64,000 bases of DNA from Orbilia blumenaviensis (taxonomy: Eukaryota; Ascomycota; Orbiliomycetes; Orbiliales; Orbiliaceae). The notes under the pieces are model-generated. The model was not told where the DNA came from, did no database searches, and worked only from the letters and a program-made list of their open reading frames with translations. The translations under genes and the position numbers were made by a program. The stretch lies in assembly GCA_036872755.1 (NCBI GenBank), contig JAVHNS010000005.1, forward strand, positions 310,001 to 374,000, in the 5' to 3' direction. Positions 48,626-58,928 of the stretch are shown here, piece after piece (the stretch's first letter is position 1; every line of letters begins with the position of its first letter).

Positions 48626-49093
48626 GTTCTCTCAAGCAAATCCCGCGGCCCAGCTCCAGCTCCCCTGACAAAGCGTCTACGGACGCACATTTGGGACGGG
48701 AGCCTGCACGATAGAGAAAAGACATACCAAGAGCAATTAACCGCTATGGCTATGGATGTCAAGAATATGGAAGCCATATTGAGGAAAAGGCTTACGGAAT
48801 CTGAAGTCATCATGGAGGAACGACTCGCCTTAGAAAAAGCTAAGGGCAAAACCATCCTGGGGGCTATTATAGAAAGGAAGAACGCGGAAGCTGCCCTCGA
48901 AGCGGAAATAAAGGCGCTAAATAAAAAACCGGTGGCCTATCAGATGTTAACTGGCAGCATCCGCCTGCGGGCAATGAAAGATTTTATTCTTGGGTGCACG
49001 GGCGAGTTGGAGAAGAGCTCCTTCAATTCGACTCAGTTGGGTTCTAGTGCGAAAGATTTTTTAGTGCACCCTGTGGCCAGACCACGACCGTAG
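48626..49093 (+). CDS. Candidate coiled-coil hypothetical protein (possibly a terminal exon)
   Basis: An open frame runs from just after an acceptor-like TTTTCCAACTAG to a stop at 49093, 155 codons; the first ATG is at 48746 (MAMDVKNMEAILRKR), giving 115 residues. Composition is coding-like throughout. Residues rich in Glu, Lys, Ala and Leu (EERLALEKAKGKTI, ERKNAEAALEAEIKAL) predict a coiled coil. The 40 codons before the ATG also look coding (KRLRTHIWDGSLHDREKTYQ), so this may be the last exon of a longer gene whose first exon I could not find, or a fragment. I do not recognise the family. Confidence 0.4.
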   Translation, partial: VLSSKSRGPAPAPLTKRLRTHIWDGSLHDREKTYQEQLTAMAMDVKNMEAILRKRLTESEVIMEERLALEKAKGKTILGAIIERKNAEAALEAEIKALNKKPVAYQMLTGSIRLRAMKDFILGCTGELEKSSFNSTQLGSSAKDFLVHPVARPRP

Positions 49094-49391
49094 GATGACG
49101 ATCGGCCTCTCGAGGCCTGTGAATATGGACTATGGCATGGCGCGAAATATAGGAGACCTTTTTATTTATGGGGCTTATGTTCCTTCAGATGCATAAATAA
49201 TTGGCGAGCTATTATTTTTTCGAACCCAAAAATTTTGAAGACGAGATCACCCCGGGCTAAGACCTGTATTTTTCAGTATCTCTAACGCTCTATTGAACGT
49301 GGTTGCGGAAAGGGTCAATTGTTTTTCTTTTGTCGGGGATGGTTCTCAGTATTGACGGACCGCATACCAATCCGATATTCTTTTACTTAGT

Positions 49392-49530
49392 ACACAAGTG
49401 AGCAGCTAGACACAACGCAGCTTACATCAACTACCTTGATACCAACAAATCAATTACCTATAGAGTAGGCTCTGACTATTAAACTAGCAATCGGGTGAAT
49501 GTGCGGCTAGTTAGTAAACACCATCTCTAG
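49392..49530 (+). repeat. Left copy of a dispersed direct repeat
   Basis: Shares with 56467-56690, in the same orientation, the segment TAGACACAACGC(A/G)GCTTACAT (20 of 21 bases identical). A second block around CCTATAGAGT, CTCTGACTAT and CTAGC is also shared. Differences in that block are mostly transitions. The copy is about 80 bases shorter than the right copy. Confidence 0.75.
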
Positions 49531-50023
49531 AATATACCAGCAACAAAATAACCGTCTATTACACGGATTTGTTGCATTTTGTGGAAACAACACAGATTTT
49601 GGAGTTCCGGGTTCCTATGAATTTGCTTCCGACTCTACACTCTTTAAGATAGCTGGCGAAGTCATCATCCTTTTCAATCCTTCCTGAAGCATATATTATT
49701 TACTATTTATTCATTTAACTAGGACGATTAATCTCTCGTTCTCATTCCAGATCATTCCTCCTATTTTTGTTATATACATTTAATCTAGTTCACTCATTTA
49801 CATTTAATATTCTAGAAGACTGCTACCCTCTAATGACCCTAAGCCGTTCGTTTTATCCTCTTACTTATTAATGGGCTGGTTCTTTAGCTAGTAGTCTTGT
49901 AGATACCATTCTATAGCCTCACAGTACTTAGGTATAATATCTAGAAAATATCATGAAGTCAAATTCTTATAATTTTATAATATTTTGACCGAGTTCTATT
50001 GATTTTTTAATATACAATATAAA

Positions 50024-50308
50024 ATGATTCTTGGAAGGGAAAGAATCCGAAAAGATGAATTGTGGTGTGCACTGTACTATGACAAAACAGGTTTAGCGAC
50101 AACGGTTCTTGCACCCGGCTATACGCATCAGGGATGGTGGCCAGCCTACGAAGACGACCGTGCTCGGTTAGAACGAGCTGGGCGCGGTAAACCCGTCAAA
50201 GGCAACGGCAACGGAAGCGGCGAACGCGACCCAGACCAAATAGAAGGAACCCAGGCGCACTCGGGAAATTTTATAGTTATTTTGGGAGGGTGTAAAAAAA
50301 GATTATAA
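50024..50308 (+). CDS. Weak hypothetical ORF
   Basis: A 94-codon frame from an ATG in otherwise AT-rich DNA. Its central part (GYTHQGWWPAYEDDRARLER, then Gly/Asn/Lys-rich) has a base composition richer in GC than its surroundings. No domain is recognisable. It could be a short gene, part of a decayed one, or chance. Confidence 0.2.
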   Translation: MILGRERIRKDELWCALYYDKTGLATTVLAPGYTHQGWWPAYEDDRARLERAGRGKPVKGNGNGSGERDPDQIEGTQAHSGNFIVILGGCKKRL

Positions 50309-51195
50309 GGGATAAAAAAATTTTCAATTACAAAGGGTAGTTACCGCGCGCGGTAGGGAGACCAGATGCGTATGTGTTTGCTAGGCTACGGAGCCGCAAG
50401 GCTCCGAGATTGGATTATTGTAGGCTTGGTTATCATTTTGCATGTCAGTCTTTTATTTTTCTTTTTATTTTTTTATTTTTTTTCCTTTCTCGTTTTCCTT
50501 TCTTTTTTTTTTTTCTTGTTTCTTTGTAGACAGCCGAATGCTACTAACAGCTCAGCTCTCCCTCGAATAAATCAGGATTTACGGGAGTGAAATCTAGACT
50601 TCGAGTCTGAACCCCGAGCTAATTCAAGATGCAAGCTGGCTTAGGCACATACCAGTTTCTTACCTGTCTACTGGGCTTATCTCTTCATTGTTGACGTCTA
50701 CGAGATACATGCCAATAGGCTGTTAACAAGAAGGCTGACTAGGTAATGTATAAGCTATATGCGTATGAACTGACTGTGTGGGCCGCCTGGAACTAGTGTG
50801 GCAGCTGGCGCCCGGCTGGGCTTGGGGTTTGAAACTTCTCTGTCAAACTCTGCATTTCGTTCCTGTAATACCTTGGTCTTCTCGCTTAGCCAATATTATT
50901 ATGTGCTTTCATTATATGCTGCGTAGATGCTCTTGCCCAAAATATACATTGTGAATCAAACGGTGCGTCTTCATCAAATAAACAAAAGACGTTTGATATG
51001 AGCAGCACTAGTGTACCGTCCGCGTTGTTTGCACCCTTTGCGTAAGCCCTTGGGTTTCATTGATTGGCGGGACGAGTTTATGATCAATATAACACAGGAG
51101 TTGGCAGCGGTTCATTGGCCGAGATTAAATCTTCCAGCCGTGCAGCGAAGGATCTTATCTCGTCAGTGATAAGGCTCAGGCTTAGGCGGCACGCC

Positions 51196-51273
51196 GGTGA
51201 CACAAAACAGAAGCAAGAATCGAATAATTATATAGTGTATTGTTCGATTCTTGCTTCTGTTTTTATGTCACCC
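51196..51273. repeat. Foldback (inverted repeat) with 13-15 base loop
   Basis: The left arm GGTGACACAAAACAGAAGCA and onward to TCGAA is repeated inverted after a short AT-rich loop (right arm ending CTTCTGTTTTTATGTCACCC). The arms pair over about 30 bases with one substitution and a one-base indel plus minor end differences. It may be a small foldback element or an extruding hairpin. Confidence 0.85.
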
Positions 51274-51366
51274 GAGTGGGCGGCCACACCGTAGGATTCA
51301 ACAGAGGGTAGCAATTAAGTAAGTATCTAGTTGACATGGAAATTTTTGCCGCAGCCATGCCTCCTT

Positions 51367-51437
51367 ATGCAACTCTTCTCCAATCCCATGCAATCCTTCT
51401 CCAACAACTATGCAACCCTTATGCAATCCTTATGCAA
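51367..51437 (+). promoter_or_regulatory. Five ATGCAA motifs at 11/21/22-base spacing upstream of the receptor
   Basis: ATGCAA occurs at 51367, 51388, 51410, 51421 and 51432, giving spacings of 21, 22, 11 and 11 bases, close to whole helical turns. The array ends about 440 bases before the receptor ATG. It could be a protein-binding array or simply a degenerate tandem repeat of a unit like CTTATGCAATC. Confidence 0.5.
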
Positions 51438-51875
51438 GCCTCATGAAGGTGTGTGTGTTTCCGCGAATGAGTAAGAAGCCCATTGGGCTAAATGAACCGT
51501 TAAAGAACCATTGTCACGTTCTCAAGCCAAAGCACAAGCCTCTCTCTTCCGAATGTTAAGTCTTTTGCCCCTCATCGACGGGCGCCTGCCAGCCTTATAT
51601 TTCGCTGTTTCCTTCCGCTCTCCACTCTGGCGTGGAATTTGAGAGACATACACATACACCATACCATCATATATAAATATTTTATCTTTATTTTTATCTT
51701 CTACAATTACCATAGGGCTTGGGTACTTTTCTAGGACTGCTTAAGCGCTTCCGAATATTGAAAGATCTTAAAAGAAGCAAGCGTTCTTATTTTCCCTTAA
51801 ATCGTTATTTAGACTATTTTAAGTTCACTTTTTTCTATAAATTATCTTAGGAAACCAGCCAAGCCCCTATACGGT

Positions 51876-54800
51876 ATGTCTGATCCAGGGAACTACAATG
51901 TCGGATGGATCTGCGCCCTACAAACCGAGTATGTAGCTGCTCGAGTATTTCTAGACGAAACACACGCAAAACCAATATTGTCTTCGTCAGATAGCAACCA
52001 CTATACTGTTGGCAAAATGGGGGATCATAATGTTGTGATTGCTGTTTTACCCCAAGGGGTGTACGGCATATCTTCTGCAACTGCCGTTATCAAGGATCTG
52101 CTTCACAGCTTTAAAAACCTCAAGTTTGCTTTGATGGTAGGCGTGGGTGGCGGCTCACCGAGCAGGCATGATATCCGCCTTGGCGATATTGTAGTCAGCA
52201 AGCCGGGTAATGAGAAGGGCGGTGTCGTTCAATATGATTTTGGTAAAACTATTCAAGAGCAAGAATTCCAGTATACAGGATTCTTAAATCAGCCACCCTC
52301 GGTCTTATTAACTGCGATGGCGGGTCTCTCGGCTCGATATGAGATGGAGGGAAATAATATCCAAGTTACGATCGACGAAGCTCTCAAGAAATTCTCGAAA
52401 CTACGAAGAAAATATCAACGACCGGATTCAGCTAGCGATAGACTATATCGATCTACTGTCGTTCACTCAAGTGACAAGACAGATGAAACGTGTGCGACCT
52501 TGTGCGGAGATCATCAATCAAAGATAATACTGCGAATTGAAAGAGAAGAGGACGAAGACAATCCTGCTGTTCATTATGGTTTGATTGCTTCAGCTAATCA
52601 GTTAATGAAGGACGCCGAAATACGAGATAAGCTTGCTGCCGATATGGATGTTTTATGTTTTGAGATGGAAGCCGCCGGCTTGATGAATCAATTTCCTTGT
52701 CTTGTTATTCGCGGTATTTGCGATTACTCGGATTCTCATAAAAACAAGGATTGGCAAGGATATGCAGCTATGACTGCTGCTGCATATGCTAAGGACTTAC
52801 TCTCTGAGGTCAATATTGGTAGTGTGAGGGCGGAGAGAAGCATCGCTGAGGCCCTAGAGTCGAGTTAGTTATCCCAAGAATTTTGCGCGTACCTCGCAGG
52901 TTTGTCTCGCAAGCCAGGCCCCAGCTGGCTTTTTCAGGATGTGTGGGAACACATGTTTTGATGGCTCGCGGGCTAACTGCGAGGCTTATCGTTTTTCGAA
53001 ATCCATAGTATTAACTGTATAAAGTGGATAGAAATTTAGACAAAATGAGCCAGAATGTTGGGAATATCTTATCCCATCAAGTGCGAGACACAATCGATAG
53101 ATGGTTATCATATCCTAAATCGTCGGGGGATTATAATGCTGCTATTAGACAACGTCACGAAGGCACAGGTGGTTGGTTTCTTAAAAGTGATAATTTCGAA
53201 AATTGGAAAACCCGACGAAACTCAGTTTTATGGCTTCAAGGTATCACTGGGTGTGGCAAAACAGTTCTGAGCTCAATTATTATTGAAAACTTAAAGAAAG
53301 ATTCTGCCTGCCAGCTTCTTTACTTTTATTTCAAGGATACTGATGTGGATGAGTCTTTAAGAAAAATGCTCTGCAGTCTGGTTAGCCAGCTTTATTGTCT
53401 ATCAGAAGAAGCTGCAAACCAGTTGGAATCTCTGTATTCTGATTGTGGGAATGGAAAAGAGCAACCGACATTGAAGTCGCTTCGCAACGTTTTTTTGTCG
53501 ATGACTGAGAAGATTGGGGAGGCCTGGTTGGTTTTGGATGCGTTAGACGAAAGTGGCCGCGGCAGTGATAGCAAGGAGAGACAAGAACTACTCTTATGGA
53601 TACAAAACATCGCCACGAATTCGGACCGCCGGAATATCCACCTCCTTGTTACCAGCCGCCCAGAAGCAGATATCAAATCTGCAATAGCCAGTCTTGCTGC
53701 CGAAACTGATATCATATTTCTTGGAAATCATCTTATTGGTGATGATATCAACAAGTACATTGGGTCTCGTGTGTGTGCACGTGATCCTTGTTTTAAAAAA
53801 TGGAAATCACGACCGGAAATATTAAAAAAAATTCAAACCGTGGTTACGGAAAAGGCAAACGGGATGTAAGAAACACACAATTTTTGTCATTTTTACTTAT
53901 AAAATTATGCGGTTTAATAATAAAAGAATGCTAATAGTAATTAGGTTTAGATTGGCTGCATGCCAAATTGATATACTTCAACAATGCTGCGACCCTCCCG
54001 ATCTTCTTAACAATCTCGATAAACTCCCTACAACTTTGGAAGAAATTTATTCAAAAATGTTGAACAAAATTCCATCAATATATCAACACAAAGCTATAAG
54101 AATTTTACAATTTCTGTCATATTCTTCAAAACCACTTAGAGTTAATGAGGTCGTTGATATTTTAGCGGTTGATACAGACGGTCAGGGTTATTTCAATTCT
54201 AAAGACAGAATGCCTAATCCAGTGGATATACTTTGCTACTGCCCTGGCTTGGTAGTGATCGGATCACCGCGGTACCGATTATACTCACGGGACGACCGCG
54301 ACTACGATGACCAACGACTCGAGTTAGCGCATCTGTCCGTCAAGGAATATGTAATCTCTGGTAAATTAGGCACAGCAGGCCCGATGATTGCACAAGGCCT
54401 TCAAGAGTCCCACGCTAGGGCCTCTATGGCCAAGGTTTGCTATGCATATCTGTTGAGCGTGCAGCTTGATCATCTAACCCAGAGATACGAAGATGTCGGG
54501 GACTGGGTTTTCCAGAAGAATTTCCCATTCACTATGTTTGCTATCGATTACTGTACGAATCTGGGTTTCATGGCTGCGGCGGAGGACGACACGGTGTGGG
54601 ATTATTCTAGGAGGTTCCTGGATAAATTCCACCAAGCGGCCAGTCACGGTATTTTGTATGGCTCTCATACCTATTACTCAGCCCTCGCCTATGCCTCAAG
54701 AAACGGTCAGAAAAGAGAAGTGGATTATTTGCTAGGTCACTATGCCAACATAGACGAAAAGGACCTGAAACGACAATGCAAAGAAGCGCTTGAGTCTGCG

Positions 54801-56300
54801 TCGAAGGGAGGTTACTATGAAATCGCGGAACTACTTTTAAACAACGGCACAGATTTTGATTGGGGGGACGCACTGATCATAGCGTCGGCTGGGGATCACA
54901 GAGATAATGACAAAGGATCTCTCGAGTCCAAACACATACTGCTGGGCGCCATACGAAACCACTATAAATTTGTTAGAGTGCTGTTGGAAAAAAGAGACTC
55001 CTACCATATAGAGAAAAAAGTATGGCAAGTGGCCCTAGAACGGGCATTGAATGAAGGTCATGACGATATTGTAGAACTGCTTTTGGATAACGGCACTAAC
55101 TTCAGCGCAAGCGAAGATGCTCTCTACTGTGTATCACAGAAGCGTCGTTACGACGTTGTGCAACGACTCTTACATCATGGTATCGATGCTAATGGAGGCA
55201 AGGCTGCTATTCTTATAGCATCATCGAATGGCTATTATGATATTGTGGAACTGCTTCTGAACAACGGCGCAGATGTTAACGCAGGTGGAGGTGGTGCCCT
55301 TATTGAAGCAGTGAGATATGGACATCGCGATATTGTGGAACTGCTTCTGAATAACGGCGCAGATGTTAACGCAAGTAGGGGTGATGCTCTTGTTGAAGCA
55401 GTGAGAAAGGGACATCGCGATATTGTGGAACTGCTTCTAAACAACGGCGCAGATGTTAACGCAAGTAGGGGTGATGCTCTTGTTGAAGCAGTGAGAAAGG
55501 GACATCGCGATATTGTGGAATTGTTTCTGAACAACGGCGCAGATGTTAATGCAGGTGAGGGTGGTGCTCTTGTTGAAGCAGCAAAAGAAGGATATTATAA
55601 TATTGTGGAATTGTTTCTGAACAACGACGCAGATGTTAATGCAGGTGGGGGTGGTGCTCTTATTAATGCAGCAAAAAAAGGATATTATGATATTGTGGAA
55701 CTGCTTCTGAATAATAGCGCAGACGTTAACGCAGGTAGGAGTGGTGCCCTTGTTGAAGCAGCGAAAGGTAAACGTTATAATGATATGAAACAGTGGCCCA
55801 ATATATACAATAATGTGGATCCTAAAGTAGTGGGAGATGGATATCGTGATATTGTGGAATTGCTTTTGGATCACGGTGCAGATATTAATGCATGTGGCGG
55901 TGATGCCCTTGTTGAAGCAGCGAAAATCAGACATCGCGATATTGTGGAACTGTTTCTGAAAAAAGGCGTTGACGTCACCTTGGGCGGCGAGCGTGGGTGT
56001 GTTGTCGCAGCGGAGGAAGGTTACTACGAGATCGTGAAGCTGTTATTGGATTATGGCGTTAACATTCAGGTGGTTGGCTATGCTTCAATTTTCAAAGCAA
56101 CACTTCACGGCCATTACGACATTGTGAAACTATTGCTGACGAGAGGTGCCAATAAGCATCGGGACGTTAGCCATCTCGCCGAACTTGCAATAAGAGAATT
56201 TCTTCTTAAAAGAAGAGGAGTTCACTATGATATCGCGACTCTATTGCGAGAATTCCCGTATGAACCCTGTGACATCCCATCATGTTTGGTATGTGAATGA
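51876..56300 (+). CDS. NOD-like receptor: phosphorylase effector, NACHT ATPase, ankyrin repeats
   Basis: Fungal STAND/NLR-type protein, a class linked to non-self recognition and regulated cell death. Exons 51876-52863, 53040-53865 and 53945-56300 give 1389 residues. The second intron is certain (NGM/FRLAACQIDIL restores the conserved NACHT sequence). The first is less so (donor GTTAGT, acceptor TTTAG), and two separate genes remain possible. Residues 1-320 form a PNP_UDP_1 nucleoside-phosphorylase-like effector with VGVGGG, CFEMEAAGLMN and IRGICDYSD. A linker (MSQNVGNILSHQV) leads to NACHT: Walker A GITGCGKT at about 397-404, Walker B AWLVLDALDES, and LLVTSRPE. A winged-helix region (LELAHLSVKEYV) follows. 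From about residue 855 there are ankyrin repeats, the central ones 30 residues long and nearly identical, interrupted by an 18-residue insertion (MKQWPNIYNNVDP). Confidence 0.88.
52892..52984. repeat. Imperfect foldback inside the receptor's first intron
   Basis: CCTCGCAG (52892-52899) pairs with CTGCGAGG (52977-52984), and further in CGCAAGCCA pairs with TGGCTCGCG with one mismatch. The stem lies within the inferred intron and includes its GGCTAAC branch-like sequence. Confidence 0.65.
55231..55770 (+). repeat. Six-unit 90-base tandem repeat encoding ankyrin units
   Basis: Units anchored at GATATTGTGGAA (or AATATTGTGGAA) occur at 55239, 55329, 55419, 55509, 55599 and 55689, exactly 90 bases apart. 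The units 55351-55440 and 55441-55530 differ at only four of 90 bases. Each encodes a pattern like GADVNASRGDALVEAV followed by HRDIVELLLNN. Confidence 0.95.
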
Positions 56301-57348
56301 CAATGGCCATTTTGATTTTGAACTCGTTCACTTCTTTTCCTGGGGTGTAACAAGGCCAGGCACTCGTGTAAGCACTCAAACTGAGCATTCACGTACTTAC
56401 AAAATCAATAGATAAGCATCTAGCTAGTTGCTGTATATAGAATTTGTAAATAAGTAATTTACCTGACACACAGGTGAGCGGCCAACTAATTCATTTAGAC
56501 ACAATCAATACGATCAATTTCTAACCTAGGTAGTTGGCCCAAACTAGACACAACGCGGCTTACATTAGATACCAACCACAAACCAGCATAAATACCAGAA
56601 TTATAAGCAAAAAATCAACTGCCTATAGAGTGGACTCTGACTATCAAGCTAGCTATGGGGTAGATGTGCAGCGGTATGCACCATTTCTAGTCCAAATGTT
56701 CTATGCACATCTCATCTACAATCAATGTACGAGTTCAGTTAGAACTCGACCTGCATGTACGAGGTACAGCTTTGCGAACCACGGATCAATTTTTTTTTTA
56801 CAAAGGTTAACATGCAAACCATTTTTACGAACGGCTCGATACGAAAAAAAAAAAAAACAAAGACAAATCGGCCCTGTCAAATTGATTAGTGGGGCAAGTA
56901 AGGGTCGGTTCGAAACTCAAAATGCTATACCATGGTTCACGCTGCGCCCTTCAGGCTAAACCCCCAGTCATAATAACATGTTACACCCCTGAAAGCTCGT
57001 CTCCCTTAGCTGCAAAGTGATGGCGTCCACGGTCCGTAATTCCCAAAGAAACACCATAATTCCACGAATAGTAGCGCCGCGGGCCAATTTATATGCTTCA
57101 ACGCGAAGCTTGTCTCCGAGAAAGCGAAACAATGGCGGCGATATCAGATGAAAGATGGTGAAAGTGGGGCAGAGACCCTGTCAGGTTCACTTCACTGGTT
57201 TTTTTTCTATATAAGAAAGGCTATTTCTCAAATCGTGGTACCGGATTTTAACGATCAGGGTCAGATTTTTGAATAGTCTCTATCTGGGCTTAGCTCGTTA
57301 TACTCTCTTGTCCTTGATATACGGTTACGGATTATTAATAATTACGAG
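56301..57348. other. Spacer between the receptor and the lyase gene
   Basis: Holds the receptor 3' flank, the right copy of the flanking repeat (56467-56690) and the lyase promoter. A 142-codon frame at 56534-56959 overlaps the repeat and reads as non-coding. Confidence 0.6.
56467..56690 (+). repeat. Right copy of a dispersed direct repeat
   Basis: Matches 49392-49530 in the same orientation (shared blocks ACACA(A/G)GTGAGC, TAGACACAACGC(A/G)GCTTACAT and the CCTATAGAGT block) with two extra insertions. It begins about 165 bases after the receptor stop. Confidence 0.75.
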
Positions 57349-58928
57349 ATGAAGAAAGTAGCAGTCGCCCTCGCCGCATTGACGGGGACCGCCATGGCCA
57401 TCCCGGCCTTCCCTGGCGCGGAAGGTTTTGGTAAGGAGGCCACCGGTGGTCGTGCCGGTACCCATTATCTCGTCACCAACCTTAACGACTCCGGAGCCGG
57501 ATCTTTGCGGGACGCCGTCTCCAAGCCAGACCGTATTGTTAGTTTCGCGGTCGGTGGTACCATCAATATCGACGCTAGAATTGTCGTCTCCGCTCGTGTC
57601 ACCATTCTTGGACAAACCGCTCCAGGAGATGGTATTGCCACTTACGGTAACGGATGGTCGTTCTCAAACGCCCATAACTCGATTGTTCGATACATCCGTA
57701 TTCGTATGGGTAAGCCTGGTGATTCTGGCAAGGACGCTATCACTATCGCAGACGGTGACAATATGATCTTTGATCATGTTAGCGTTTCATGGGGCCGTGA
57801 CGAAACCTTTTCCATTAGCGGAGACGTCAATAACATTACTATCCAAGACTCGATCATCGCGCAAGGTTTAGAAACCCATTCTTGCGGTGGATTGATGCAG
57901 ACTGATGGTGGTGTCTCGCTCTTCCGCAACTTATACATTGACAACAAGACTCGTAACCCCAAAGTAAAGGGTGTTAACGACTTTACGAACAATGTTATCT
58001 ACAACTGGGGTGGTGGTGGCGGTTATATCGCTGGAGACTCCGATGGCCAGTCTCGATGCAACATTATCAACAACTACTTCATCAGCGGCCCAAGCACTTC
58101 AGTTACTGCCTTCACTCGAGGAAATGCCAATTTCCAGGGATACGTGCAGGACAATTACTACGACTCGAACAAGAACGGCGTCCTCGATGGAACAATCCTC
58201 GGACCCGCTTCCTCCAACTATGGTGGCATGGTCATCGTTGGCACCAAGTTCAATTACCCTGGCCCCTCAAACCTCATGAGCGCTCCGAGCGCTCTCAACC
58301 ACGTCCTCGCCAACGTCGGTTGTTCTAAGGTCCGAGATGCCGTTGATAATAGACTCATTCAAGAAGTCCAATCGTGGGGAAAGAGCGGCCAACTCATCAG
58401 CGACGAGAAGGCTTCACCTATGAACTACAACCCAGCCAGTTTGAACGGCGGTAGCAAATGGGTTGATACCGACGGCGACGGTATCCCGGATGATGCTGAA
58501 ATCCGAATGGGTACTGATCCGAACAAAGCCGACTCCATGCAGGATAAGGACGGAAACGGCTACAAGAACATCGAAGATTGGGCCAACTCTCTCATTTCTG
58601 GTGGTGGTGGCTCTACCCCTGGCTCCACTACCAGGTCAACAACCACAACCACTAGGTCTACTACACCAGCTGCGACTACCCCTCAGACGACGACAACTAG
58701 GCCTCCAACCACTACCACTGCACCTACAGGATCCGGATCTGGACAGACGCTTTACGGCCAATGCGGTGGTTCTGGCTGGACTGTAAGTACTAGATCTTAG
58801 GATCGCATGATATATAATATCTGTTTTAGGAACTCTACTAATTTTAATTCACTCTTTAGGGACCAACTAGCTGTGCCGCTCCTGCTGCTTGCTCTTCACT
58901 TAACCCTTACTACTCCCAATGCTTGTAG
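57349..58928 (+). CDS. Secreted pectate lyase-like enzyme with calcium-loop motifs and CBM1
   Basis: Predicted extracellular polysaccharide lyase (family PL1-like beta-helix) acting on pectin, targeted to plant cell wall by a cellulose-binding module. Exons 57349-58782 and 58860-58928 give 500 residues. The signal peptide is MKKVAVALAALTGTAMA. The catalytic part opens with IPAFPGAEGFGKEATGGRAG and runs to about residue 360 with beta-helix strands (NSIVRYIRIRMG, FDHVSVSWGRDETFSI). Residues about 370-415 contain Asp-rich loops (DTDGDGIPDDAEIRMGTDP, then DKDGNGYKNIEDW) like those after bacterial PL1 domains. A Thr/Ser/Pro linker leads to a CBM1 (TLYGQCGGSGWT, then CAAPAACSSLNPYYSQCL) split by the intron. 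The reaction is inferred from family likeness. Confidence 0.88.

Larger units (their letters stand above)
49094..51875. other. Accessory-type spacer upstream of the receptor gene
   Basis: AT-rich DNA with the first copy of a flanking repeat (49392-49530), a weak hypothetical frame (50024-50308), a perfect-stem foldback (51196-51273) and an ATGCAA array (51367-51437). The right end is the receptor promoter. Poly-T tracts occur at 50456-50525. Confidence 0.6.

Noticed and set aside
54607..55934. Several minus-strand frames of Cys/Thr-rich repeats
   Set aside because: Shadows of the ankyrin repeats on the opposite strand.
56534..56959. 142-codon plus-strand frame after the receptor
   Set aside because: Overlaps the dispersed repeat and homopolymer runs; not coding-like.
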